Of a DNA stretch of 64,000 bases, positions 21,471 through 34,355 are shown one piece after another (the stretch's first letter is position 1; each line of letters opens with the position of its first letter). Both the position numbers and the translations under genes were made by a program. The notes beneath the pieces are model-generated. The model saw only the letters and a list, made by a program, of their open reading frames with translations. It ran no database searches and was not told the origin of the DNA. The DNA is from Lolium rigidum (taxonomy: Eukaryota > Streptophyta > Magnoliopsida > Poales > Poaceae). Location: NCBI RefSeq assembly GCF_022539505.1, contig NC_061508.1, forward strand, positions 348,453,484 through 348,517,483. Reading direction: 5' to 3'.

Positions 21471-24420
21471 CGGGCTGAATTTTTTTGGCTTAATCAAACA
21501 GGTGACCCACAAAGATAACAAAGTTACAACATCTATAAAGCTAAGAATTTCCATGCACCGCTTAAAACCTAAAAGGCATCCGCAGGTGCTCTCAAATTCT
21601 CATTGATTGCATCCTTTGACCTAGAACCACACAAAGGCTAAAGATAGCCATCTAATTGTCGGTTTTAGAACTGCAGAGTAATCTGCATACATAACCAATG
21701 AACAGAACTTTGACTTAGAATTAAGAGAGAAAAAATCAATCCTAAATTTATGTGAATGTGGATAGGGGCAATGTTGGTCAGCATCAGAGAAATAACTTTG
21801 GGATTGCCACCGAACAGTTTGTATTTGGCAACAGGAAAAAACGCTGTAGTTTTCACAAACAAAATATTTTTATGACCAAGAGCAGCATACTTAACAAGAT
21901 AATGCCATTAGATTCTCGGAGTAGCAAGAATGCAAATACAGGACCTAGTTTCAAAGACAATGTTTGGACCATGTAAGCGTGAAGCTCTGCCAAAAATCTG
22001 TTTGTCATGCACTCTCAGTTGCATCAGTACATGACATGCAGGTTGCACTTGTTACCAGATTAACCATCGAATTGCAACATGACAAACACTAGGATGGCTT
22101 GAGCAAGCTTCCATGTTGCCTTAGCTCGCTCCAAGGTATACTATCTATAATAAATGATAGAGCAACATCAGGCATCACCAGAATTTGAGTCCATCCCTGT
22201 GCAAGTGTGCAACCACAAAGTATTGCGTGCTTTGGGCCACGAAATTTGCAAGGCGAAATCAAAGAAGAGGCACACATTGAAACAGGGAAAGTGGGCAAAC
22301 AAAGAGAACTGTGTGTCCTGGGCCATGAAAATTGCAAGGTGAAATCAAAGAAAAATTGCTCCCAATATATACCAAAAATAAAAAATAAGGTGGGAACGAG
22401 ATAAAGAACATAAAGTTAGTGAATCAAAGACCAACAATCTATGCAATAAAGGTGAAAACGCAGAAAACCTTGCAAAAGACAGCTATAAACACTGGAGCAT
22501 AAATAAGCAAAACCTCCAAACACGAATGTTTAAGGAAACTGTGCAGCACATCATGCTTATAGACCAGTAAAATTGCATTTGAGTGGGCTCAGATTTGCCT
22601 TTGCTCGATCATATAACCCTAGCCTCATCATCTCTTATCACCAGATGAACCTGTTTTAACTTTGGAGCTGCCCTGGTTATCACTCAACTAGAATGACCGT
22701 CCAAGGACAGAACCAGCAGTTCACAGGATCAAAAAGGATCACAGAGATGCAAGGGAGGATCTACTTTGATACCCACAGGTGCCTTGATTGCTCAGAGGCA
22801 CGCTTATTTCAGCCAAAGTCAATCAGCATCGCCCTCAAGCCGACCAACATAATAAAAAGATGCATGACAATGTATTCCGATCTCCATGTATTTTTAAAAT
22901 CCTGTGAATCAAAGAAGCCATGAACATGGATACAGAGCCAAACAAAATACTCCCTCCATACCATAATATAAGAGTATATTGATTGTAGCACATCTTGCTT
23001 GGAACCAGTATAACTGCATTTGAGTTGGGCTCAGATTCGCCTTTCCTCGATCATTAAACCCTACCCCTATCATCTCCCATCACCAGATCAATCTGGTCTC
23101 TACTTTAGTGAATCTGCCCTGGTTATCACTGACAAGAATGACCATCCAAGGACAGAGCCACCAAAATAAACACATGATCAAAACAGCTCCGGGAGAAGAG
23201 GGGGGGTCTAATTTGATACCCACACACACCTCAATTGCTCAAGGTGCTTATATCAGCAATGGTCAATCATCACTGCCCCTCATAAGGATTCTGTTTCTTG
23301 ATTATTTGAGCAAAGTGTCATTAGGACATACGCTGGCTGCCTAAAATGCTCCACTGGATTCCATGCATCACAGGTCCATCTCTATTCCCTGAGGGTTCCC
23401 AGCCGCCAACTGCTTGTTGTAGGCAGCGCCCTTAGAGGGATCTAGAACCAGCAATCAATCAGACCCTCCATCTGGTTAGGGCTTGCTCATGTAAAGAAGC
23501 TTATAATGGAACGGAGGGAGTAGCTAGCAGCATCTCTTACAGTCCAGATTCACAACCAAGTAGGTCATGCATCATAGATGCTCAGAGACTAAGGGCGCGT
23601 TTGGTAGGCTGCACTGCTATTCAGAGGAATTTGAGAGGGAGAGAGAGAGAGCTGCTGGAAGCCAGCCTCCACCCCATGGTTCCCAAAGCCCCTGCCACCG
23701 CCGCAAAAGCCACAGCAGCTTGCCTAAACTCGGCCTCCATGCCATTGGACTGGTATTGCAGCATGGACAGGAGGTCTGGCCCCGTGAGGCGGAGGACTGA
23801 CTGCTCAGAGGCACGGGTCCATCACTACTCTACTTGTGAGTGAGGGGCATCTCCAACGGCACGAGCCATTACTTACAGTCCAGATTCACGAACAAGTAGG
23901 TCATGCATCATAAATGCTCCGAGAATAAGAGCGAGTTTGGTAGGCTGCAACCAAAAGGGTTATTTTTGTGTAAATCGCCGCCAGCAGCACCAGCAGCAAC
24001 TGGAAGCCAGCCTCTACCCCATGGTCCCCAAAGCGCCTACCACAGCCGCAATCGCCACAGCAGCTGCCTGAACTTGGCCTACATGCCCTGGCATTGCAGC
24101 TATGGACAGGAGGGCTGGCCCCGTGAGGCGGAGGACTGACTGCTTAGAGGCATGGGTCAGCACAACCAGGCTTGGGTGCCACAATTGATGATGATGATGA
24201 CGGTGGATCTGTTGTTGGTCTAAGCTCAGCCACTGATGTAGACGGTGGTGATCCCCAGAGTAATAACGCCCCCAGCCAAAATAGCCAACGACCACCACCA
24301 AAAGGTTTCGATAAACAGCACAATACTGGCTCCATCCATACTCTGCTCCTAGGGTTCCCAGCGCCAAACTTGCTCGTCGGAGGCGGCCCCCCAGGAGGTG
24401 GAATCACACACGCACAGACA

Positions 24421-24425
<5 letters not shown>

Positions 24426-24456
<31 letters not shown>
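24426..24456. repeat. (GA)n microsatellite
   Basis: About fifteen GA dinucleotides lie at the boundary of M block and head. Length is likely polymorphic. Confidence 0.95.
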
Positions 24457-24458
<2 letters not shown>

Positions 24459-24900
24459 GAGTAGGGGTACCAAATCGAAACATGGCAGAAACGAAGTGGA
24501 CAAATCCACGACGGGGCGGCTCAGATCTGCGGCTTGGCTTTCACCTGAACCCACGCCCAGCCTCCGCCACGCGGTCCCCAGAGCCCCCTACCGCCGCATC
24601 AGCCACCGACGACGCCGCGGCGGCTGCCCGAGCAGGGCCTCCATGCCGGTGGCGTCGTGGCGCGGACAGACGGGAAGGCTGGCCCCACGAGGCGGAGGTC
24701 CGACGCGGCCGCCGATCGAAGTCACGGGTCTGCGCCAAGGGCCGGGCCTCCTCATCGCCGTTGTTTACCGAGTGGCCACAGTCTCCGGTTGTGCGGTCAT
24801 CGGCCGCCGCGAGGCGGGACGGCCGGAGTTGGAGGGCGAGAAATCCCGGCTCCGCCGCCACACACACGCGCGGCGGCCTCACACTTAAACTAATGATGAG
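24450..24900 (-). other. GC-rich head H1 (candidate ancestral promoter/first exon, minus strand)
   Basis: This is one of four related GC-rich blocks (others at 27560-28000, 32580-33060, 45730-46180). On the minus strand all four contain the frame ADDR; three (this, 27560 and 32580) continue GDxGHS...GDEEARPLAQTR before the sequences drift apart, and the 45730 copy diverges right after ADDR. The block starts (minus) just after a conserved TCATCATTAGTTTAAGTGTGAGG. High GC at one end of an otherwise AT-rich unit is typical of grass first exons and CpG-rich promoters. The encoded Ala/Arg-rich peptide has no domain. Here the head is fused directly to the next L block at about 24930, so the P and body regions between them have been deleted. 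Confidence 0.5.
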
Positions 24901-25602
24901 TGAGCTCGTGAGCGTACGCCTCGTCCTCCAGCAAAACCTCCAAACACGAATGTTTAAGGAAACTGTGTAGCACATCATGCTTCTCGACCAGTAAAATTGC
25001 ATTTTAGTGGGCTCAGATTCGCCTTTGCTTGATCATAGAACCCTATCACCAGATGAACCTGTTTTAACTGTGGAGCTGCCCTGGTTATCACTCAACAGGA
25101 ATGACCGTCCAAGGACAGAACCAGAAGTTCGCAGGATCATAGGGAGGATCCAACTTGATACCTACAGGTGCCTCGATTGCTCAAAGGCACGCTTATTTCA
25201 GCCAAAGTCAATCATCATTACCCTCAAGCTTGACCACAATAATAAAAGGATGCACGTCAATGTATTCCAAGCTCCATATATTTTTAAAATCCTGTGAATC
25301 AAAGAAGCCCTGAACACAGATACAGAACCAAAACAATATACTCCCTTGATCCGTACCATAATATAAATGTTTGTACATTGGTTGTAGCACATTGTGCTTG
25401 GAACCAGTATAACTGCATTTGAGTTGGGCTCAGATTCGCCTTTCCTCAATCATGCAACCCTACCCCTAACACCTCCCATCACGAGAACAATCTGGTCTTT
25501 ACTTTAGTGACTCTGCCCTGGTTATCACACATAAGAATGACCATCCAAGGACAGAGTCCCCAAAATAAGCACATGATCAAAACAGCTCCGGGAGAAGAGA
25601 GA

Positions 25603-26055
25603 GAGGATCTAATTAGATACCCACACACACACCTCAATTGCTCAAGGGTTTGCTTATATCAGCAATGGTCAATCATCACTGCCCCTCATAAGGAATCTGT
25701 TTCTTTATTAATAGAGTGATGAAGTGTCAATTGCACATTGGCTGGCTGCCTAAAATGCTCAAAGGTAAGACTACGTGATCACTATCACTTCACATTGTTT
25801 GGACCAAAGAAAAAAGGCCCATTCAAGAGAGAGGATCTAATTAGATACCCACACACACACCTCAATTGCTCAAGGGTGTGGTTATATCAGCAATGGTCAA
25901 TCATCACTGCCCCTCATAAGGAATCTGTTTCTTTATTATTAGAGTGATGAAGTGTCAATTGCACATTGGCTGGCTGCCTAAAATGCTCAAAGGTAAGACT
26001 ACGTGATCACTATCACTTCACATTGTTGGGACCAAAGAAAAAAAAAATCTTGTAA
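25603..26055. repeat. recent tandem duplication, period about 227 bp
   Basis: Unit 1 (25603-25830) and unit 2 (from 25831) start with GAGGATCTAATTAGATACCC and end with the CATTGTTTGGACCAAAG / CATTGTTGGGACCAAAG segment. Only a few substitutions separate them, far fewer than between the array copies, so this duplication is much younger. Confidence 0.9.
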
Positions 26056-26273
26056 GGCAATAAACCACCAGTCAATCTCATACGCTGGTTTCGCCCGTAC
26101 TCCATAGGGTTCCCAGCATCCAACTACTTAGTGGAGGTGGCGCCCTTATAGATGGGACAAGGAACCAACGAGCCTTCAAATATTAAACCCCCGATATATT
26201 GCAGTTGCAGAGACCCTCAACCACAAGTGTAAATAAGTGCTAAGAAGGGCCATTTAGGACAAAGTGAACACTC

Positions 26274-26277
<4 letters not shown>

Positions 26278-26312
<35 letters not shown>

Positions 26313-26338
26313 GAAGAGGAGGGAGGAGGAGGAGAAGC

Positions 26339-26382
<44 letters not shown>

Positions 26383-26383
26383 C
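26278..26383. repeat. (GA)n and (CAA)n compound microsatellite
   Basis: About sixteen GA units (26278-26309) are followed by a purine-rich stretch and then about fifteen CAA units (26338-26383). The equivalent place in other copies has shorter GA, CAG or CAA tracts, so this one has expanded. Confidence 0.95.
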
Positions 26384-27559
26384 CTCCTTAAGGTCCTCTT
26401 TGATTCAAAGGTTCATGGGGAACTATCACATATTCACCAAGTTTCACTGGATTTCATGCATCATGGGCCCATCTCTACTCCCTGAGGGTTCCCAGCGTCC
26501 AACTGCTCGTTGGAGGCGGCACCCTTAGAGGAGAGATCTAGAACCAGCGACTGATCAGACGCTCCGTCTGGTTAGCGTTTGCTCATGTAAAGAACATAAT
26601 ATGGAACGGATGGAGTAGCTAGCAGCATATCTTACAGTCCAGATTAACAACCAAATAGGTCATGCATCATAGATGCTCAGAGAATAAGGGTGTGTTTGGT
26701 AGGCTGCGGCGATATCGAAAGGAATTTTATAGAGCGAGCAGCAGCAGCAACTGGAAGCCAGCCTCCACCGCATGGTCCCCAAAGCCCCTGCCACCGCCGC
26801 AAACGCCACAGCAGCTGCCTGAACTCAGCCTCCATGCCAGTGGACTGGTATTGCAGCATGGACAGGAGGTCTGGCCCCGTGAGGCGGAGGACTGACTGCT
26901 CAGAGGCACGGGTCCATCCCTACTCTACTCGTGAGTGAGGGCATCTCCAACGGCGCGACCCATTACTTATAGTCCAGCTTCACGGACAAGTAGGTCATCA
27001 TAAATGCTCAGAGAATAAGAGCGAGTTTGGTAAGCTGCAACCAAAAGGGTTATTTTTGTGTAAATCGCCAGCAGCAGCAGCAACTGGAAGCCAGCCTCCA
27101 CCCCATGGTCCCCAAAGCCCCTACCGCAGCTGCAAACGCCACAGCAGCTTGCCTGAACTTGGCCTCCATGCCCTGGCATTGCAGCATGGACAGGAGAGCT
27201 GGCCTCGTGAGGCGGATGACTGACTGCTCAGAGGCACAGGTCAGCACAACCAGGCTTGGGTGCCACAATTGATGATGATGATGACGGTGGATCGGTTGTT
27301 GGTCTAAGCTCCGCCACTGATGTAGACGGTGGCGATCCCCAGAGTAATAACGCGAAATTCCCCAGCCAAAACAGCCAACGACCACCACCAAAAGGTTGCG
27401 ATAAACAGCACAACACTGTCTCCATCCCTACTCTACTCCTAGGGTTCCCAGCGCCAAACTTGCTCGTCGGAGGCGGCCCCCTAGGAGGCAGGATCTGGAC
27501 CAGCCAAACCCTTGGTCAGGTCAGAGTTCGCACAAACACACACGCACAGACATACAGCA

Positions 27560-28000
27560 ACTGAGTGAGAGAAGGGAGTAGGGGTACCAAATCGAAACAT
27601 GGCAGAAACGAAGTGGACGAATCCATGACGGGGCGGCTCAGATCTACGGCTTGGCTTTCGCCGGAACCCGCGACCTGAAGCAACGCCCAGCCTCCGCCTA
27701 CCACCGCATCCAACACCGACGACGCCGCGGCGGCTGCCCGGGCAGGGCCTCCATGCCGGTGACGCCCCGGCGCGGCCGGGCGGAAGGGCTGGCCCCACGA
27801 GACGGAGGTCCGACGCGGCCGCCGGTCAGAGGCACGGGTCTGCGCCAAGGGCCGGGCCTCCTCATCGCCGCCGTTTTCCGAGTGGCCACGGTCTCTGGTG
27901 GTGCGGTCATCGGCCACGGCGAGGCGGGACGGCCGGAGTGGCGGGCGAGAAATCCCGGCTGCGGCGCCACAGACACGTGCGGCGGCCTCACACTTAAACT
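27560..28000 (-). other. GC-rich head H2 (candidate first exon, minus strand)
   Basis: Homologous to the heads at 24450, 32580 and 45730. The minus frame opens with MADDRTTRDRGHSENGGDEE and stays open for about 130 codons, but it is Ala/Arg/Pro-rich and has no domain. Directly upstream (minus) is a conserved region, 28035-28260, as expected for a promoter. Coding status is unproven. Confidence 0.5.
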
Positions 28001-28299
28001 AATGATGAGTGAGCTCATGCTCGAGGGCAGCGGCGAGGGTTTTGTTGGGCGAGGGAGGAGGACGCGCTGCTGTGCACGCACACGCGCGTAGTTTTCCACG
28101 AGTCAGGCTCCAACGACCAGGTGTTGGTGTGGGTTTTCCTAACTAGCGGGGCCAGTATGGTCCGAGCTGAAAATAGCAGATTATAGATTCCAGCACGGCC
28201 CATAGAAAATGTCAGCCACGTTCAAGAAAATCGAAAGTCAGATTGAAATGAAAATAGTTTTCTAAAAAAAAGTTTAACACCATTTTTCTCTAGCAAGAT

Positions 28300-30030
28300 G
28301 AGAAAATTAGCTTCCTATCGACAATCCTGATGCTCTCCTGGTAAGTGAAGCTGTAAAGGATGCAAGACACCTTCATGGATCCTTTGTCATTGCTCAAGAG
28401 AAATGACTACAAGTGTAGCAACAGTCTCATCAATTATAGGTGCGGAAACAAACGGATGGATGCATATCACCAAAATGATTGCCGAGTAAAAACCAAAGTG
28501 ACCAAAAACAAGCAGGAACATGAAGCTTGCAGAAATCAAGACATTGCAATACAAACAACTATTACACCAAACAGAAATGAGAGGGGGGCAGACAACATTA
28601 TCAGCCTGCATTGTTTCTGAAATGCATATCACCAAAATGATTGCCGATTAAAAAACTAAATAGTACCCCAACACAAGCAGGAACCTGAAGCATGCAGAAA
28701 TCGAGACATTGCAACACAAACAATATTCTTTTACACCAAACAGTAGTTATGCTATCCAACTGAGCATAGGAATACCTACTGACCACCATCTAAGCCATGT
28801 ACTTCAAAATCTAGATGAAATTACTAGTTACTAGCATATAATTGCAGTTGAAAGGCAGAAATTGCCCACAAACACAAAAGATTTGAAACACCCAAGCGTT
28901 TGGGCAGGAAACTTGAAAATCTTTAACGTGAAGAAAAACAAACAGTAAAGCTTACCAATAAAAACGATGAAGAGAACAGCTGTGCAGGTTTTCAAGAGAT
29001 TTCTCACCAATCAGTTCACTCAAGCATATCACAGAAGTACCGTAAATAATAGCACTACAACTTTGAGCATACAAACGGTGAGATCCACGGAAGTACATCA
29101 CTAACAAATTCAAAAGAAGCATACAGATAATACAATAAAACACAAGGCAGACACAAAATGTGGAAAGGAGAAATCATATTTACTATTGGAAGCTCAGTGT
29201 TGGCTCATTTGTCATATGACAAGCAGCACAAGTGAAATCAAAGGAGGTGAGCTCTGTTGATATCCACCTTGTATCCGATCCATTTACACCAAGATGTGAC
29301 GTTGTCAGCATTCAAATGGTTGCTCGTGAAAGGAAAAGCCGTCCCAATCTGCACGCATCCAACTAGTCACAACAAAACCCTAACCCCAAACCATACCCAT
29401 AAAATCAAGCAGCGGTATCTGATCTTAGTATTCTGTATGTACCTCTGAATGAGCCAAATTCATCATCGCCAACTTAGCACAAAACATCAAGCAAAAGAGT
29501 AACAGACAGAAACTAGCACAAAAAATGTAGAGAATGTGAAAACAGAGCTACCACAATTACGAATGATGAAAATAAAAGAAGCATAAAAAAATCAGTATAT
29601 AGGGAGAAAATATGGAATCAGGGTGAATCTATCGCAACAGGAAACAACTAAAGCAGATTCGAACAAATAAACAGCCAGCGCTACATGTTGGGATGTGTGG
29701 GTTAACTAGCAGAGAGCGCCGAAATTTAGTCCATAGTCTTCAAAATGTCACAGCATTATGACTGATATTGTCTATGGCTGGTTTTCTAGTAGCCAATGGC
29801 CAACAATTCTTTCACACTGATAGACGTACAAGTACATACTCGAATAGAGTTGATGATATTCAAGTTAAGTGCTGGGGTGATGACAATGGTGCCAGAAAAG
29901 ATCAATCACAGGGAGGCTATGATCTCACATAGTCTAAACTCATGACCAGAAAGCCCCAACCCATGCATCACACGCCATGGCAGCTGCAAAGAACCTAGAA
30001 CTACTACAGGCCAATGTGTTGAATCTACTG
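28300..30030. repeat. array 'P' region, copy 2
   Basis: Matches 18720-20600 and 36900-38050: CACCCAAGCGTTTGGGCAGG (28889), TCAGTTCACTCAAGCATATC (29010) and ATGAGCCAAATTCATCATCG (29448). A 150-bp internal piece (CATATCACCAAAATGATTGC) is tandemly duplicated at 28466 and 28623. No gene recognised. Confidence 0.65.
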
Positions 30031-31701
30031 TTACAGGCCAACTTTATGTTTGGTTGATGCACAAACAGAAGTGGCTAACAGAAGAGACATAAAACAATAA
30101 GGTACAGCTTGGGACAACTCAGCTAGACCAACACAAATAAAGTTTGGGGTTTCAGAACTATGTTCCAGGCATGCGTCAATATTATTTTATTTTCATCAAT
30201 ATTTTAGCATGATGCAAAAAAAATAGTAAGATGAAAGTACAATTCTGCAGACAAAAATAATACAAGACAAGATCCATACAACTACAACCACAGCAAATCG
30301 GAAAGCTTCAAAACTAACAAAAGGAAATAATGGAATGGCAGTTCAATAGTTTATATCAGCCCAGTCCCATTTAAAATGATTATTAGTTACAAGCAGCAAC
30401 ACACAATAGTTTATATCAGGAGGCCACTGTTTACATGAACAGTCCGGTATAATCAAACTTTGCAGCATGTACTGGTAACTTGCTGAGACTAGGCATTCAT
30501 ACTATGGAAACTAAATTAACATGAATCTGTTAATTTTAGCTGGGAGATGCTAAAATAAGTAAAACCTCAAACACGAATATTTAAGGAAACTGTGTAGCAC
30601 ATCATGCTTATAGACCAGTAAAACTGCATTTGAGTGGGCTCAGATTCGCCTTTGCTCGATCATATAACCCTAGCCCCATCATCTCTTATCACCAGATGAA
30701 CCTGTTTTAACTTTGGAGCTGCCCTGGTTATCACTCAACTAGAATGACCGTCCAAGGACAGAACCAGCAGTTCACAGGATCAAAAAGGATCAGAGAAATG
30801 CAAGGGAGGATCTAATTTGATACCCACAGGTGCCTTGATTGCTCACAGGCACGCTTATTTCAGCCAAAGTCAATCATCATTGCCCTCAAGCTTGACCAAC
30901 ATAATAAAAAGATGCATGACAATGTAATCCGATCTCCATGTATTTTTAAAATCATGTGAACCAAAGAAGCCATGAACATGGATACAGAGCCAAAACAACA
31001 TACTCCCTATGTACCATAATATCAGATGTTAAAACAACCAATATAAGAGTATATTGATTGTTGCACATCTTGCTTGGAACCGGTATAACTGCATTTAAGT
31101 TGGGCTCAGATTCGCCTTTCCTCGATCATGCAACCCTACCCCTATCGTCTCCCATCACCAGATCAATCTGGTCTCTACTTTAGTGAATCTGCCCTGGTTA
31201 TCACTGACAAGAATGACCATCCAAGGACAGAGCCACCAAAATAAGCACATGATCAAAACAGCTCCGGGAGAAGAGGGGGGTCTAATTTGATACCCACACA
31301 CACCTCAATTGCTCAAGGTGCTTATATCAGCAATGGTCAATCATCACTGCCCCTCATAAGGATTCTGTTTCTTGATTAGAGCAAAGTGTCATTTGGACAT
31401 ACGCTGGCTGCCTAAAATGCTCCACTGGATTCCATGCATCACAGGTCCATCTCTATTCCCTGAGGGTTCCCAGCCCCCAACTGCTTGTTGTAGGCGGCGC
31501 CCTTAGAGGAGGGATCTAGAACCAGCGATCGATCAGACCCTCCATCTGGTTAGGGCTTGCTCATGTAAAGAAGCTTATAATGGAACGGAGGGAGTAGCTA
31601 GCAGCATCTGTTACAGTCCAGATTCACAACCAAGTAGGTCATGCATCATAGATGATCAGAGACTAAGGGGGCGTTTGGTAGGCTGCACTGATATTTAGAG
31701 G

Positions 31702-31735
<34 letters not shown>

Positions 31736-33260
31736 CAGCAACTGGAAGCCAGACTCCACCCCATGGTCCCCAAAGCCCCTGCCACCGCCGCAAACGCCAC
31801 AGCGGCTGCCTGAACTCGGCCTCCATACCAGTGGCCTAGCATTGCAGCATGGAGAGGAAGGCTGGCCCCATTAGGCGGAGGACTGACTGCTAAGAGGCAC
31901 CGGTCAGCACGACCAGGCCTCATCACCGCCGATCCCAACTTCCAAAAGGGTTATTTTTGTGTAAATCGCCGCAACAACAACAGTAGCAGCAGCGGCAACC
32001 TTAAGGTCCTCTTTGATTCGAAGGTTCATAGATGTTCAGAGACTAAGGGCGCGTTTGGTAGGCTGCGCTGATATTCAGAGGAATTTGAGAGAGAGAGAGA
32101 GAGAGAGGAGGAGGAGGAGGAGCAGCGACTGGAAGGCAGCCTCTACCCCATGGTCCCCAAAGCCCTTGCCACCGCAAACGCCACAGCAGCTGCCTGAACT
32201 CGGCCTCCATGCCAGTGGCCTCGCATTGCAGTATGGACAGGAGGGCTGGCCCCGTGAGGCGGAGGACTGACTGCTCAGAGGCACGGGTCAGCACGACCGA
32301 TGGTGGATCAATTCATAGTTTAAGCTCCGCCACTGATGCAGACGGTGGTGATCCCCGGAGTAATGACGCGAAATTCCGCAGCCAAAACAGCCAACGATCA
32401 CCACCAAGTCTCAGATTCCCAAAGGTTGTGATACGCAACACAACACTGGCTCGATCCCTACTCTGCTCCTAGGATTCCCAGCGCCAAACTTGCTCGTCGG
32501 AGGCGGCCCCCTAGGAGGTTGGATCTGGACCCGCCAAACCCTCGGTCAGGTCAGAGTTCGCACAAACACACGCACCTACAGCGACGAAGGGAGTAGGGGT
32601 ACCAAATCGAAACATGGCAGAAACGAAGTGGGCGAATCCACGACGGGGCGGCTCAGATCTGCGGCTTGGCTTTCGCCGGAACCCACGACTGGAAGCAACG
32701 CCCAGCCTCCGCCGCGCGGTCCCCAGAGCCACCAACCGCCGAATCCGCCACCGACGACGCCGCGGCGGCTGCCCGAGCAGGGCCTCCATGCCAGTGGCGC
32801 CGCGGCGCGGACGGACGGGAGGGCTGGCCCCACGAGGCGGAGGTCCGACGCTGCCGCCGCACGCAGGCCCGGGTCTGCGCCAAGGGCCGGGCCTCCTCAT
32901 CGCCGCCGTTTTCCGAGTGGCCGCGGTCTCCGGTGGTGCGGTCATCGGCCGCGGCGAGGCGAGGCGAGCGGCGGGGGACAAATCCGGTTCCGCCGCCACA
33001 CACACGCGCGGCGGCCTCACACTTAAACTAATGATGAGTGAGCGAGCGGCGGCCAGGGTTTTGCTTTGTTGGGCGGCGACGGAGGGCACACGCGTACGCG
33101 TGTGGTTTTCCACGAGTCCTCCAGGTGTGCCGGGCCAGTACGGGCCGAGCTGAAAACAGCAGATTATAGGTTCCTAGTACGGCCCATAGGAAATGCCAGC
33201 CACGTTCAAAAAATCAAAAGCCAGATTTCAGATGGAAAACTGTTTTTTTCTAATTCTAAA
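30030..33260. repeat. array copy IV (most complete unit)
   Basis: Blocks: body 30040-30560 (shortened relative to 13640-16230), L 30565-31010, Lb 31080-31380, spacer 31430-31620, T blocks 31740-31910 and 32110-32290, M 32300-32520, GC-rich head 32580-33060, upstream region 33070-33250. This copy preserves the full order L-Lb-T-T-M-H-upstream and is the best template for reconstructing the ancestral unit. Stowaway end remnants (GGAACGGAGGGAGTA at 31582) persist at the same place as in copies II and III. Confidence 0.7.
32580..33060 (-). other. GC-rich head H3 (candidate first exon, minus strand)
   Basis: Third member of the head family, with the minus frame ADDRTTGDRGHSENGGDEE shared with H1 and H2. 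The upstream flank 33070-33250 aligns with 28035-28260. No known protein domain. Confidence 0.5.
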
Positions 33261-33274
33261 TAAATAAAAAAGAT

Positions 33275-33750
33275 TTGAAACCATGTTTCCCTACCAAAAA
33301 TAAGAAAGTCAGCTTGAATACTCATGCTGCTTTTGATATCAACCAAGGTTCTGGTGCAACCGGTGCTTTAATCCACGATGCAAACGGTAGCAATTCTACC
33401 CTGCCTTATGTTGCCGATGTTGCGTACGGCGTTGAGGAATGGTTTAGACCAAGCAACCTTTGCGGGGGTGTAGCTGAACCATGGTGGAAGCAGACTGCAA
33501 GGAAGTTATTGAGGTGACGAACGAAGGAGGTAACTCTATTGGACCAGCAGCTGCGATATAGAAAGATTGTGTCTAGGACACTGAGTAAGGAGATCCCCTA
33601 CATCGGTGCATCCTCGATATATCAATACGGTCAGACATGCAGACATGCAAGACGTAGGGTTGTTAGCCTTCGATGACCGAAATCTGGGTAAAATCCTTCG
33701 TTTGATTCTGTTCTTGCAGATAAGAGAACCCTTGGATGTGCCTGCCACCC
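33275..33750 (+). pseudogene. RNase H-like (RVT_3-type) fragment
   Basis: The first frame reads AAFDINQGSGATGALIHDANGS, the start of the RNase H-like domain found in plant retroelement-derived proteins. After a frame change at about 33420 it continues as VEADCKEVIEVTNEGGNS and then IGPAAAI before a stop at about 33558. The order is correct, but at least two frame breaks occur and the C-terminal part is not recognisable. It is a fragment of a LINE or retro-derived gene, not part of the surrounding array. Confidence 0.7.
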
Positions 33751-34350
33751 TACTGCCGAATAAGTAAAGGGGGTATACAATATTCATGATGTCCGTGTAC
33801 CACACACGACAGTGTGTGGCTACCAAACGGAACCCGCGAGTGATATCCGATGTGGCCGTGGGTGTCGGCGCTCCCCACCTGACCCTTGTGCCTAGGGACG
33901 GGCACGGGGTTCCGATGATTTTATTAGGCTCCAAATCACGTCGGCGGATTATGGGGGCGCCGGTGTGAGTCTAAAATCGTGTAGGCACACCTACTAGGGA
34001 CACTATTGGGGCCGCGGTGGACATGCTCTAAATACACATACAAACAATGTTGCTTGTTATCGTCTACTTTAGCACGTGTAGATTGCTCGAACGGTGGCGG
34101 ATTAATTGTAGGTTAAATGCCAATTAAGTTTACCAACTGAATTGATAAGTAGCTTGTACAGTACACCAACACTAAATACACGTATGCAGATCTATCTAGA
34201 GTGTTCCATATATAGGTGTTGTTTTGTACATTAGTGCCGATCCAATATATGTGAGATGTACTGTATAGCTTTTTCAGTTGCGCTGATTAGGGTGCACAAT
34301 CAGCGCCAAGTAGACACCACGTCAGTGCATTATAGATTTTTCACCTTTGC
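33751..34350. other. unassigned single-copy sequence upstream of the Cys-rich peptide gene
   Basis: Bases 33790-34030 are moderately GC-rich and end in GTGGACATGCTCTAA, which resembles MITE ends of grasses but has no visible partner. Bases 34040-34350 are AT-rich and probably hold the promoter of the downstream gene. No frame with a domain. Confidence 0.4.
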
Positions 34351-34355
34351 TGGGG

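Larger units (their letters stand above)
21480..24900. repeat. array copy II (body, L, T pair, M, GC-rich head)
   Basis: Blocks in order: body 21480-22500 (matches 14985-16230); L 22510-22990; Lb 23005-23300; a spacer with GGGTTCCCAGC and CATCTGGTTAGGGCTTGC to 23500; T blocks 23640-23830 and 23995-24160; M 24170-24400; head 24450-24900. L blocks share CTGCCCTGGTTATCACT and GTCCAAGGACAGA. The minus strand of T reads SVLRLTGPALLS then QAAAVAIAAVVGALGTMG. Frames shift between copies, so current coding is doubtful. Confidence 0.7.
24930..28260. repeat. array copy III
   Basis: Blocks: L 24935-25385; Lb 25405-25690, duplicated again to about 26050; spacer 26390-26590; T blocks 26740-26920 and 27070-27250; M 27256-27500; GC-rich head 27560-28000; upstream region 28035-28260. 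The upstream region shares GCAGATTATAG and ACGGCCCATAG with 33160-33190. The M block plus-strand frame (GATIDDDDDGGSVVGLSSAT) is almost identical to copy II. This suggests recent duplication or gene conversion between II and III. Confidence 0.7.

Noticed and set aside
24172..24888. Long plus-strand frame with an Asp-rich start (DDDDDGGSVVGLSSAT)
   Set aside because: It runs across a (GA)n tract and into the GC-rich head. In copies III and IV the frame ends at different places, so there is no sign of selection for it on this strand.
26264..26485. Open frame with Glu/Arg and poly-Asn tracts
   Set aside because: It is the translation of (GA)n and (CAA)n microsatellites and is not conserved in other array copies.
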